From Amycolatopsis sulphurea (lineage in GTDB: Bacteria; Actinomycetota; Actinomycetes; Mycobacteriales; Pseudonocardiaceae): a stretch of DNA of 64,000 bases. A program made the translations under genes and the position numbers. The stretch spans positions 1,922,001-1,986,000 of the forward strand of contig NZ_PDJK01000002.1 of the NCBI RefSeq assembly GCF_002564045.1, in the 5' to 3' direction. The notes under the pieces are model-generated. The model did no database searches. It was not told the origin of the DNA and was given only the letters and a program-made list of their open reading frames with translations. Positions 43,315-50,867 of this stretch are shown piece by piece (within the stretch, counting starts at the first letter, position 1; each line of letters starts with the position of its first letter).

Positions 43315-44793
43315 GTGCGCGGAAAGACGGCGGGGCGGTTCCGGCTGGTTCTGCGCACCAGTCTGGGCTTCGCCGCGCTCGGCGTCGGGTCGAGTGTGGC
43401 CGGTGCGGGCGTGGTGGCGTTGCTGCTTCTCCTGCAGGGCCTGCCCGCGGACGTCGGCAGCAACGGCTGGATTCTCGGCGCCACCGCGGGCGGGGTCGTC
43501 GCGGTGAGCCTCCTCATCGGCACGCTGTGGACGGCGTACCTCCAGCGCCGCACGGTCGTCTGGTTCACCCGCGGGCAGCCGCCGGGCAAGGACGAAGCGC
43601 GCCGCGCGTTGCGATTGCCGGTGGACATGGCTGTGGTCAGCGGCACCCTGTGGCTGCTCGGCGCGCTCGCCCTCGGCGTCCTCGCCGGGGTGCTGGGCTC
43701 GCTGCGGGACGCGGCCGGGATCGCGCTCACCATCGGGCTCGGCGGGCTGACCACGGTCGGCCTGACCTACCTCGCCGCGGAATGGGTGGCCCGTCCGGTG
43801 ATGACCATGGCGCTGGACGTGCTCCCGCTGCGGGGATCGCTGCCGGTCACCGTGCTCACGCGCCTGATCGTCACCTGGGCGCTGGCCTGCGGGGTGCCGT
43901 TGATCGGCGTGCTGCTGGTGGCCACGCCGCCGGACCTCAGCCAGACGGACCCCACGCCGAGCCTGGTCGTGCTGTCGGTCACCGGGCTGGTCACCGGCGC
44001 GCTCGGCGTCGCGCTGCTGGCGCGGGCGGTCGCCTCTCCGCTGCACCGGCTTCGGGTGGCACTGGACCGGATCGCGCGCGGCATCACCGACGTACGCGTG
44101 GACGTGGACGACTCCAGCGAGATCGGGATGTTACAGACCTCGGTCAACGACCTCGTCGCCGGACTGCGTGAACAGGACCGCATGCGCGACCTGTTCGGTA
44201 AACACGTGGGCACCGACGTCGCCCGGCACGCACTCGAATACGGCGCCTCGCTGTCCGGGGATGTCCGCGAGGTCACCGCGTTGTTCGTGGATGTCGTCGA
44301 CTCCACCGCGCTGGCGTTCCGCACCCCGCCGCAGGAGCTGGTGGACAAGCTGAACCGGTTCTTCGCCAGCGTGGTCTCCGCGGTGGACGCCCGCGGCGGG
44401 CTGGTGAACAAGTTCCAGGGCGACGCCGCGCTGTGCGTGTTCGGCGCGCCGACCCGCCTGGCCGACGGCCCGACGATGGCCTTGGCCGCCGCACGGGCGA
44501 TCCGCGACGCCGTGGTCTCCGAGGGAGAACTGGACCTGGGTATCGGCGTTGCCACCGGGTCGGTGTTCGCCGGTCAGCTGGGCACGTCGAGCCGGCTGGA
44601 GTACACCGTGATCGGCGACGCGGTCAACGAGGCCGCCCGGCTCACCGAGGACGCGAAGTCGGTGCCGTCACGCATCCTGGCCGCCGAGGTGACGGTGAAA
44701 GCCGCACTGGGCGGGGAACGCGAACACTGGCGGCTGCACGGCGAACTGCATCTGCGCGGCAGGCACCAGTCGACCCGGGCGTGGACCGACTGA
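43315..44793 (+). CDS. Membrane-bound class III adenylate/guanylate cyclase with HAMP
   Basis: 492 aa from GTG 43315. Six hydrophobic segments in the first ~250 residues (LGFAALGVGSSVAGAGVVALLLLL and others) form an integral-membrane sensor. HAMP domain at about 235-300 (VASPLHRLRVALDRIARG, DSSEIGMLQTSVNDLVAGL). The catalytic domain follows: VTALFVDVVDSTALAFR with metal Asp, GGLVNKFQGDAALCVFGAP with the second metal Asp, and YTVIGDAVNEAARLTEDA with the transition-state Asn and Arg. Makes cAMP from ATP. This six-helix HAMP arrangement resembles mycobacterial Rv1318c-1320c and Rv3645 cyclases. Confidence 0.93.
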   Translation: MRGKTAGRFRLVLRTSLGFAALGVGSSVAGAGVVALLLLLQGLPADVGSNGWILGATAGGVVAVSLLIGTLWTAYLQRRTVVWFTRGQPPGKDEARRALRLPVDMAVVSGTLWLLGALALGVLAGVLGSLRDAAGIALTIGLGGLTTVGLTYLAAEWVARPVMTMALDVLPLRGSLPVTVLTRLIVTWALACGVPLIGVLLVATPPDLSQTDPTPSLVVLSVTGLVTGALGVALLARAVASPLHRLRVALDRIARGITDVRVDVDDSSEIGMLQTSVNDLVAGLREQDRMRDLFGKHVGTDVARHALEYGASLSGDVREVTALFVDVVDSTALAFRTPPQELVDKLNRFFASVVSAVDARGGLVNKFQGDAALCVFGAPTRLADGPTMALAAARAIRDAVVSEGELDLGIGVATGSVFAGQLGTSSRLEYTVIGDAVNEAARLTEDAKSVPSRILAAEVTVKAALGGEREHWRLHGELHLRGRHQSTRAWTD

Positions 44794-44824
44794 GCCCTCC
44801 GCCAGGTCAGCTGTCGGCAGGTCT

Positions 44825-44871
44825 GTGAAGGGTCCCTTCACAGACTCTGAGTCCGTGAAGGGACCCTTCAC
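44825..44871. repeat. 47-bp compound palindrome, copy 3
   Basis: Same two-hairpin structure, with CAGACTCTGAGTCC at the centre. Located 31 bp after the cyclase stop, so it is a likely terminator. Confidence 0.92.
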
Positions 44872-44995
44872 AGACTCAGTCTTTGTGCCCCGCTGGGGCG
44901 CCTGGTTCGGGGTGCAAATAGGGAGTGCCTCAGCAGTCCCATAAGAACCACGCGCCCCAAGAGGGTGATTTGGTACCTATTTACGGGTCAGGGTT
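44872..44995. other. Short intergenic spacer
   Basis: No gene. AT-richer than average and containing nothing I recognise. Lies between palindrome copy 3 and the MITE-like element. Confidence 0.4.
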
Positions 44996-45168
44996 CAGGG
45001 CCCCGGCAAAGTTGATCGAGGACCCGTGATCAGCAGACAGAGCCATGGCTGCCCGACCGGTTTCGGGTCCGTGAAGGGGCCCCTGACGGACTCAGAGTCC
45101 GTGAAGGGACCCTTCACAGCCCTCCGCAGCTGCGCAGGGCCCTCCACACCGACTTTGCCGACACCCAC
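44996..45168. mobile_element. MITE-like element, copy A (no clear target duplication)
   Basis: Left end CAGGGCCCCGGCAAAGTT (44996-45013) is identical to the left end of the copy at 50316. The right end (45151-45168, GACTTTGCCG followed by diverged bases) is an imperfect inverse of it. Length 173 bp. Internally both copies carry GACCGGTTTCGGGTC followed by a compound palindrome. No transposase. No direct repeat is seen at its flanks, so this copy is probably older. Confidence 0.65.
45071..45117. repeat. 47-bp compound palindrome, copy 4 (inside MITE-like element)
   Basis: GTGAAGGGGCCCCTGAC has one mismatch in the first hairpin; the second is perfect. Located inside the MITE-like copy A. Confidence 0.9.
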
Positions 45169-45203
45169 GGACTTTGAGTCCGTGAAGGGGTCCTTCACGG
45201 ACT
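45169..45203. repeat. Half copy of the compound palindrome
   Basis: GGACTTTGAGTCC followed by GTGAAGGGGTCCTTCAC (45182-45198) and GGACT. Only one hairpin and the central dyad. It immediately follows MITE-like copy A and is 70 bp from the end of the fabH-type gene. Confidence 0.75.
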
Positions 45204-45272
45204 TCCCGCCCGGCGAACGGGAGAACGGGAGCGGAGCGGCGTCAGCGCGGCGCCGCTCCGGCAGCCGCGGGA

Positions 45273-46271
45273 TCAGGCCAGCGAAGGCCAGGTCAGCAAG
45301 GTCGCACCCCAGGTGAGACCGGCGCCGAACGCGGAGAGCAGCACCTTGTGGCCGGGCACCACGGTGCCTTCGGCGACCGCGTCGGCCAGCGCCAGCGGGA
45401 TCGACGCGGCGCTGGTGTTGCCGACCCGGTCGATGTTCGCGACCACCGCGTCCGCGGGGAGGCCGAGCTGTTTCGCGGTGGCCTGGAGGATGCGGATGTT
45501 GGCCTGGTGCCCGACGAACCGGTCGACGTCGCCGACCATCCAGCCCGCCTGCTCCAGCACCGCACGCGAGGACTCGGCCATCCGGGCGCAGGCCTGCCGG
45601 AACACCGAGGTGCCCTGCATGACCAGGTACCGCTCCCGGGGGTCGGCGGGCACCGGGCAGCGCGAACCGCCCGCCTTGACCCAGAGCAACTCCGCCTGCT
45701 CGCCCTCGCTGTGCAGATCGATCGGGCCCAGCGCCCCGCTCTCGCCGGGGTCGCCCGCCCGCAGCAGCAGCGCGCCGGCGCCGTCGCCGAAGATCGGCAC
45801 CGTGGTGCGGTCCTCCGGGTCGATGAGCGAGGTGAAGACGTCCGCGCCGATCACCAGCACCCGCTGTGCGATCCCGCTGGAGATGAACCCCGCCGCGGTG
45901 GCCAGCGCGTAGAGGAACCCACTGCACACCGCGTTCACGTCGAACGCGGGCACCGTGCCCAGCCCGAGCCGCGCCGCCACCTGGGGCGCGCTGGCCGGGC
46001 ATACCTGATCAGGGGTGGAGGTGGCCAGCACCACCGCGTCCGCGCTGCCGCCGCGGAGCGCGTCGCGGGCCGCCCGGACCGCCAGCTCCACTGTGGACTC
46101 ACCGGGCCCGGCCTTGCGCCGCTCCCGGATCCCGGTGCGGGTGCGGATCCACTCGTCGGTGGTGTCCAGCCGGGCGGCGATCTCGTGGTTGGTGACCACC
46201 TGCTCGGGCAGCGCACCGCCCCATCCGGCGAGCACGGCGGCACGCGCCGGCGACACTCCAGCGACACTCAC
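45273..46271 (-). CDS. fabH: 3-oxoacyl-ACP synthase III (KAS III)
   Basis: 332 aa from GTG 46271 with GGGAGG eight bases upstream. KAS III features: IAARLDTTDEWIRTRTGIRE, FDVNAVCSGFLYAL with catalytic Cys (~residue 116), VGHQANIRILQATAKQLG with His and IDRVGNTSAASIPLAL with Asn. Condenses acyl-CoA starters with malonyl-ACP to begin fatty acid synthesis. It stands alone, without fabD/acpP, so it may be a secondary or pathway-specific KAS III; stand-alone copies are common in actinobacteria. Divergent from an Lrp-type regulator. Confidence 0.93.
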   Translation of the reverse strand: MSVAGVSPARAAVLAGWGGALPEQVVTNHEIAARLDTTDEWIRTRTGIRERRKAGPGESTVELAVRAARDALRGGSADAVVLATSTPDQVCPASAPQVAARLGLGTVPAFDVNAVCSGFLYALATAAGFISSGIAQRVLVIGADVFTSLIDPEDRTTVPIFGDGAGALLLRAGDPGESGALGPIDLHSEGEQAELLWVKAGGSRCPVPADPRERYLVMQGTSVFRQACARMAESSRAVLEQAGWMVGDVDRFVGHQANIRILQATAKQLGLPADAVVANIDRVGNTSAASIPLALADAVAEGTVVPGHKVLLSAFGAGLTWGATLLTWPSLA

Positions 46272-46471
46272 GACGGAACCTCCCAGTCCGGCGGCGGCGG
46301 TTCCCCCGGCTGTGTCTCTTGTATGGGCTACCACCCGGTAGACCAGTCAGTTGTGATGCAGGTCACTGAGAGACCTCTTCCACATTAGCTCGATAGGAGG
46401 TAGTAAGCGCAGCTCCGCGGTGGTGGATCAAAGGCCAGGCGGCCGATCGGTCGATCCGGTTAGCCTGGGGC

Positions 46472-46942
46472 GTGCGCACTCCCGACCTCGATCAGCTCGA
46501 CCTCGCCATCCTCTCCTGCCTGCAGGCCGACGCCCGCACGATAGCGGAGGTGATCGGCGCCAAGGTCGGCCTGTCCGCGGCGGCGGTGCAGCGGCGGATC
46601 AAGCGGCTGCGCGAGACGGGCGTGATCGAGAAGGAGGTCGCGGTGCTGTCCCCGGCCGCGCTCGGGCTGAACATGACCTTCGTCGTGATGGTCGAGCTGG
46701 AGCGGGAGAGCCTCGGCGTGCTGGAGGTGTTCCGCCGCCAGGTGCTCGCCGAGGACTGCGTGCAGCAGTGCTACTACGTGACCGGCACGGCGGACTTCGC
46801 GCTCGTGGTCACCTGCTCGGACATGACCGCCTTCGAGACGCTGAGCCGGCGGATGTTCGTGGACAACCCGGACGTCCGGCACTTCACCACCAGCGTCGCG
46901 ATGGACCGGGTCAAGGTCGGGCTGACCCTGCCGCTCGGCTGA
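46472..46942 (+). CDS. Lrp/AsnC-family transcriptional regulator
   Basis: 156 aa from GTG 46472. Winged HTH: LDLAILSCLQADARTIAEVI and LSAAAVQRRIKRLRETGVIE. C-terminal RAM ligand domain: VEKEVAVLSPAALGLNM, VQQCYYVTGTADFALVV and RHFTTSVAMDRVK. Such proteins sense amino acids and control transport or metabolism. Divergent from the fabH-type gene with a ~200-bp spacer holding a small CTACC-ACCC-GGTAG dyad (46328-46341). Confidence 0.92.
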   Translation: MRTPDLDQLDLAILSCLQADARTIAEVIGAKVGLSAAAVQRRIKRLRETGVIEKEVAVLSPAALGLNMTFVVMVELERESLGVLEVFRRQVLAEDCVQQCYYVTGTADFALVVTCSDMTAFETLSRRMFVDNPDVRHFTTSVAMDRVKVGLTLPLG

Positions 46943-47106
46943 GCCCCGATCCGCGCAAGAACACTGCGTCCGGCGTTACACCACAGAGGACAGATGCAGC
47001 CGATCGCGTGAACGTCGGAGAACCCACGTCACGGCCTCCGGGTTCGGACCTCTCCCTGCCGACCGGTTCGCGAGGTGCGAACGACCGGAGGACCCCAGGA
47101 GCAGCC

Positions 47107-47511
47107 GTGCACACCGACACCATTCACCAGACCCAGTTCGTGTTGCTGAACGAAAGCACCACCCCGGTGCTCTCCCGGCTGTCCTTCCACGCCGGGGAAC
47201 CGTTCGCGGTCACCGTCGCGTTCCGGACCGAACGCGGCCGGTGGATCGAGTGGACGTTCGCCCGGGATCTGCTCGCCACCGGGCTCACCGAACCGGCCGG
47301 CCTCGGCGACGTGCGGATCCGCCCGGATCTGTCCGAGGACGAGGAACTGCTCACCCTGGAGATCGAGTCGCCCGACGGCTACGCCGCGTTCGAGCTGGAG
47401 CGGGAGGACGTCCGGGCGTTCCTGGAGTCCTCCTACGAGCTGGTGCCGCTCGGCGCGGAGAGCGAGCACTTCGACGTGGACGGGCTGATCGAGGAGATCA
47501 GCAACGTGTGA
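47107..47511 (+). CDS. SsgA/SsgB-like sporulation and cell-division regulator (SALP)
   Basis: 134 aa from GTG 47107, with AGGAG upstream. SALP signature: FRTERGRWIEWTFARDLLAT, GDVRIRPDLSEDEELLTLEI and SPDGYAAFELEREDVRAFL. SALPs guide septum placement in sporulating actinomycetes; SsgB recruits FtsZ. The 130-aa length and lack of extra domains fit SsgB, but I cannot separate it from paralogues. A perfect terminator follows at 47544-47585. Confidence 0.9.
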   Translation: MHTDTIHQTQFVLLNESTTPVLSRLSFHAGEPFAVTVAFRTERGRWIEWTFARDLLATGLTEPAGLGDVRIRPDLSEDEELLTLEIESPDGYAAFELEREDVRAFLESSYELVPLGAESEHFDVDGLIEEISNV

Positions 47512-47543
47512 GACCTGCCGATCCCGCGGCATGGAAAGGAAAG

Positions 47544-47585
47544 GAGCGGTTCGAGTGCGCTGGAGGCACTCGAACCGCTCTTTTT
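47544..47585 (+). terminator. Rho-independent terminator after the SALP gene
   Basis: GAGCGGTTCGAGTGC (47544-47558) and GCACTCGAACCGCTC (47566-47580) form a perfect 15-bp stem with a 7-base loop, followed by TTTTT (47581-47585). Confidence 0.93.
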
Positions 47586-47724
47586 CCGTCGTCACCGCCC
47601 CTCCGGGCCGTGCGGTCAACGGCTGCCGCACCGAGCCACCAGACTGTCCACTATGGATCTTCGATGGCCGGTCTACCGTGCAGGAGTGGTGGGCGAAGAA
47701 CTGCCTGCCTGGCGCCGGCCACCG

Positions 47725-48045
47725 GCGGGGAGACCCGCTGGGCCGCGGCGTCCGTCGTGCGGGCACGCTCGCCCTGCAGCTGGCGCTGCCGGACGAGATG
47801 GTGCTGCGCCCGTGGTGGCTGCTGCCCGCGCTGACCACGTTGCTGACCGTCGCGGTGCTGATCAGCGGCGGCGTGGGGTATTGGACGAACATCTTTTCGC
47901 TCTGGTATTGGGAGTTCGACCGCGGTGGCCCCGGCCGACGTGATGCCGGCTGCGGATCTGGGCGAAGACGAGAATGATGGTCCAGGCCGGGATCTCGCAG
48001 CTGCCGGCGCTGATGGTGTTCGCGGTCGGCGGGCGGCAAGGCTGA
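47725..48045 (+). pseudogene. Fossil of a conserved membrane protein gene
   Basis: Fragments appear in three frames: GETRWAAASVV, then LALQLALPDEMVLRPWWLLPAL joined directly to GVGYWTNIFSLWYWEFDRGG, and MMVQAGISQLPALMVFAVGG ending at TGA 48043-48045. I recall an actinobacterial membrane protein family of ~220 aa with WLLPAL, an LWYWELDRGGP motif and a C-terminal MMVQ helix. Here the middle helices and the segment before the last helix are missing, so two deletions and at least one frameshift have occurred. No functional product is expected. Confidence 0.6.
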
Positions 48046-48155
48046 CCCCGCCGAGTGACGAATCCGCACGGAACCACGACGATTCCGCACGGACTCCCCG
48101 GTCGCACCCCCAGGCACTCCTAGGATCGGGCCTGCACTCGATCTCCGGAGGCTCC

Positions 48156-48845
48156 ATGTCACGTCTATTGCTCGTCGAGGACGACCGTGCGCTGGCCGAG
48201 GCGCTCTCGCTGGCGCTGGGCGCACTCGGGCACCAGGTCCTCGTCGCCCCGACCGGGGAGGCGGCGCTGGAAGCGCTGTTCACCGAACGGGCCGAGTTCG
48301 ACTTCGTGCTGCTCGACGTGATGCTGCCGGGGATCGACGGGTTCGAGGTCTGCCGGCGGATCCGGGCCGGCAGCAGAGTCCCGGTGATCCTGCTGACCTC
48401 CCGTGGCGATCCGATCGACATCGTGGCGGGCCTCGAATGCGGTGCCGACGACTACGTCGTCAAGCCCGTCGAACCGCGGGTACTCGACGCACGGATCAAG
48501 GCGGTCGGCCGGCGCGCGGTCAGCACCGCCGGGCCGTCCGCCGAAGTGCTGCGGATCGGCAGGCTCGAACTCGACCTCGGTGCGATGAGCGTGACCCGCG
48601 ACGGCGCCGATCTCGCCCTCACCGCCACCGAGATCCGGCTGCTGGTCGAGTTCGCCCAGCATCCGAACCAGGTGCTGAGCAGGCAGACCCTGTTGAAGCG
48701 GGTGTGGGACTACGGCTACGTCGGCGATTCGCGGCTGGTGGACGCGGCGGTGGCGCGGCTGCGCGCGAAAATCGAGGACGATGCGGCGAACCCGGTCGTA
48801 CTGCGGACCGTGCGCGGCCTCGGCTACCGGCTGGCCGACCAGTGA
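48156..48845 (+). CDS. OmpR-family response regulator
   Basis: 229 aa from ATG 48156 with GGAGG upstream. Receiver domain: LLLVEDDRALAEALSLAL, phospho-Asp in FVLLDVMLPGIDGFEV (~residue 52), and Lys in DDYVVKPVEP. DNA-binding winged helix from about 130: LALTATEIRLLVEFAQHPNQ, RLVDAAVARLRAKIED and LRTVRGLGYRL. The stop overlaps the kinase GTG by GTGA, so the pair is co-translated. The target regulon is unknown. Confidence 0.94.
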   Translation: MSRLLLVEDDRALAEALSLALGALGHQVLVAPTGEAALEALFTERAEFDFVLLDVMLPGIDGFEVCRRIRAGSRVPVILLTSRGDPIDIVAGLECGADDYVVKPVEPRVLDARIKAVGRRAVSTAGPSAEVLRIGRLELDLGAMSVTRDGADLALTATEIRLLVEFAQHPNQVLSRQTLLKRVWDYGYVGDSRLVDAAVARLRAKIEDDAANPVVLRTVRGLGYRLADQ

Positions 48846-50286
48846 AGTGGCCTGCCTTCGGGCTTCGCACCCGGGTGACCGCGGCCGTCGTGCTGGTCAC
48901 CACCACGGCGACCGCCTCCATGGCGTTCGCCGCCGGGGCGTTGCAGAAGAACGAGGTGATCGGCGGGTTCACCTTCGCCGCGGAATCCGCCTTCGGCTCG
49001 GTGTTCGGCCAGGTCTGGCCCCTGCTCAAAAGCCCCGACGAGCAACAGCGAGCCTTTGCCGACGCCGCGAGTGCCAGGACCCAAGAATGGGCGCTGTTCA
49101 CCCGGGATCCGGACGGATCGTCCCGGATGCTCAACTACGCCTCGACCAACTTCTACCGCCTTCCGCAACCGGCGCCTGCCCGGGTCGGCGACCGCTCCGG
49201 AGTGGTGGCCACCGTGGCCGACCAGGTGCTGGTGCACACCGCCGGCCCGGCGGACTTCCGGACCGCGACCGCGATCGATCCCGAGACCGGACGCAAGCTG
49301 CTGGTGGTCGCCGGGAACCACGGCAACTACTGGATGGTGCAGTTTTTCGACCTGTCCCCGGTCGAGGTCGGGCTGGCCAACCAGCCGCAGCAACTGGTCT
49401 ACATCGCGCTCGGGGTGGGCGTGCTCGGGGTCGCCGCCGCACTGCTGGCCGCCCGCTACATCCAGCGGCCGGTCCGCCGGGTCGCCTCCGCGGCGAGGCA
49501 ACTGGGGACGGTGCCTTCGATGTCCGGGTCCCGGTGCGGGGCCGTGACGAACTGGCCGACCTCGCCGGTTCCTTCAACACCATGGCACAGCGGGTGAGCG
49601 AGTCGATCACCGAGCTATGGGCCAAAGACCAGCAGCAGCAACGGTTCGTCGCCGACGTCGCGCACGATCTGCGGACTCCGCTCGCTTCGATAGTGGCCAC
49701 TGTGGACAATCTGGCGAGCACCGACCCGGAGCTGCGCGGCCGGGCGAGCGAGCTGCTCGCCACGCAGTCCCGGCGGCTGGCGAAACTGGTCGAGGACTTG
49801 ATGGAGATCTCCCGGTTCGACGCCGGTTCCACGGACTTCCGCCCGGAGCCGATCGAGCTGCCCGCACTGGTCGAGGACGCGATCGAGGTCAGCGCCCCGG
49901 ATTCGGCGGTGCGCTGCACCGCCACCGGTGACACGACGGTGCTCGCCGATCCCCGGCGTGTCCACACCATCGTGTGCAACCTGCTGGTCAACGCCGTCCG
50001 GTACGGCACCGCGCCGATCGAGGTCTCCCTCGAAGGCCGCGCCGACGAGGTCGTCCTGCGGGTCTCCGACGCCGGCCCCGGCATCGCCGAAGACCTGCTC
50101 CCGATCCTGTTCGACCGCTTCGTCCGCGGCGACCACTCCCGGCAGGAGACCGAGGGCAGCGGGCTGGGCCTGTCCATCGCCAGGGAGAACACCCTGGTCC
50201 ACGGCGGCACGCTCACCGCGCACAACGACGGCGGCGCGGTCTTCACCTTGACGCTCCCCCGGCGCGCGGAGGACGCATCAGCGTGA
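48842..50286 (+). pseudogene. Sensor histidine kinase, single frameshift in HAMP
   Basis: GTG 48842 opens a frame with TM1 (VTAAVVLVTTTATASMAFAA), an extracytoplasmic sensor of ~150 residues, TM2 (VYIALGVGVLGVAAALLAAR) and the start of HAMP. After ASAARQLG the frame ends in unrelated residues. The other frame then continues GAFDVRVPVRGRDELADLA and has HisKA FVADVAHDLRTPLASI (phospho-His) and ATPase blocks LLVNAVRYG, DAGPGIAEDLL and GSGLGLSIARE, ending at 50286. Adding one G to the GGGG run at 49503-49506 restores the frame exactly (LGDGAFDV). Could be sequencing error in a homopolymer or a real loss of function. Confidence 0.8.
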
Positions 50287-50315
50287 TCGCGCGGGCCGGC
50301 CTCTGAACCGTCACG

Positions 50316-50488
50316 CAGGGCCCCGGCAAAGTTGGCCGACGACCCGGCAGCGGGCGATGCGGAGGTGTGTGCGCCCACCTCGTGGTGTGCGCCGGACCGG
50401 TTTCGGGTCTGTGAAGGGTCCCTTCACAGACTCAGAGTCCGTGAAGGGTCCCTTCACGGACCTCTACACCGACTTTGCCGGAACCCTG
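50316..50488. mobile_element. MITE-like element, copy B, with 11-bp target duplication
   Basis: Left end CAGGGCCCCGGCAAAGTT and right end GACTTTGCCGGAACCCTG are imperfect inverted repeats (about 17 of 20 bases). GAACCGTCACG is present directly before (50305-50315) and directly after (50489-50499) the element, an 11-bp direct repeat expected of target-site duplication. 173 bp, no coding capacity, contains palindrome copy 5. Lies 29 bp after the kinase gene. The matching transposase family is not known to me; ends beginning CAGGG and long duplications occur among DDE insertion sequences. Confidence 0.75.
50411..50457. repeat. 47-bp compound palindrome, copy 5 (inside MITE-like element)
   Basis: Two perfect GTGAAGGGTCCCTTCAC hairpins flanking a GACTCAGAGTC dyad, inside MITE-like copy B. 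Confidence 0.92.
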
Positions 50489-50520
50489 GAACCGTCACGG
50501 GTAAGGGACCGGCTTCGGTT

Positions 50521-50710
50521 TCAGGCCATCGCCGGTCGGCGTGGCTGGTGTTGAGGGTAGTAAGCGTGTTCGTGTTCGACCGGGGTGAGGTAGTCGTGCC
50601 GGGAGTGCAAGCAGGCGTCATGTACCAGTCGTCCCGTTCCATCACCGCGTACTCGACGTCGGCGAATGTTGTCAATGGGTCGTGATGGACCTCGGCGAGC
50701 GCGTTGTCAC
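50521..50710 (-). pseudogene. IS3-family transposase (OrfB) C-terminal relic
   Basis: Minus strand reads CDNALAEVHHDPLTTFADVE and YAVMERDDWY in one frame, then after a frameshift HDYLTPVEHEHAYYPQHQPR and RRPAMA with a TGA at 50521-50523. These correspond to the DNALAE...WIDWYN...LGYLTPxEHE end of IS3/IS150-type integrases. Upstream catalytic domains are absent. So only a decayed 3' end of an insertion sequence remains. Confidence 0.75.
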
Positions 50711-50867
50711 AGACATTCTATGGACCCCGAGAGTCCTTGCAGCGCAAGGGGTTCCGCGAACGCCACGGATGCGTATCGACTTCCCGCAGCGCTGTGGTGG
50801 ATCAGCCCCGGCTCGCTGACCATCATCCGCAGGCGAGGAAGCGGCCCTCGACCCGTGACGGTTCACC
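50711..50867. other. Short spacer without a gene
   Basis: No gene or clear element seen. May be further degraded insertion-sequence DNA. Confidence 0.3.

Noticed and set aside
41385..43754. 789-aa minus-strand frame ending in the TauE/SafE permease
   Set aside because: Only the last 253 residues are real; the rest is antisense to the methyltransferase and cyclase.
43191..45203. Possible CRISPR array
   Set aside because: The repeats are long palindromes at irregular distances without uniform spacers or cas genes.
44996..50488. Composite transposon bounded by the two MITE-like copies
   Set aside because: Only one copy has a target duplication, and the outer ends of the segment show no shared direct repeat.
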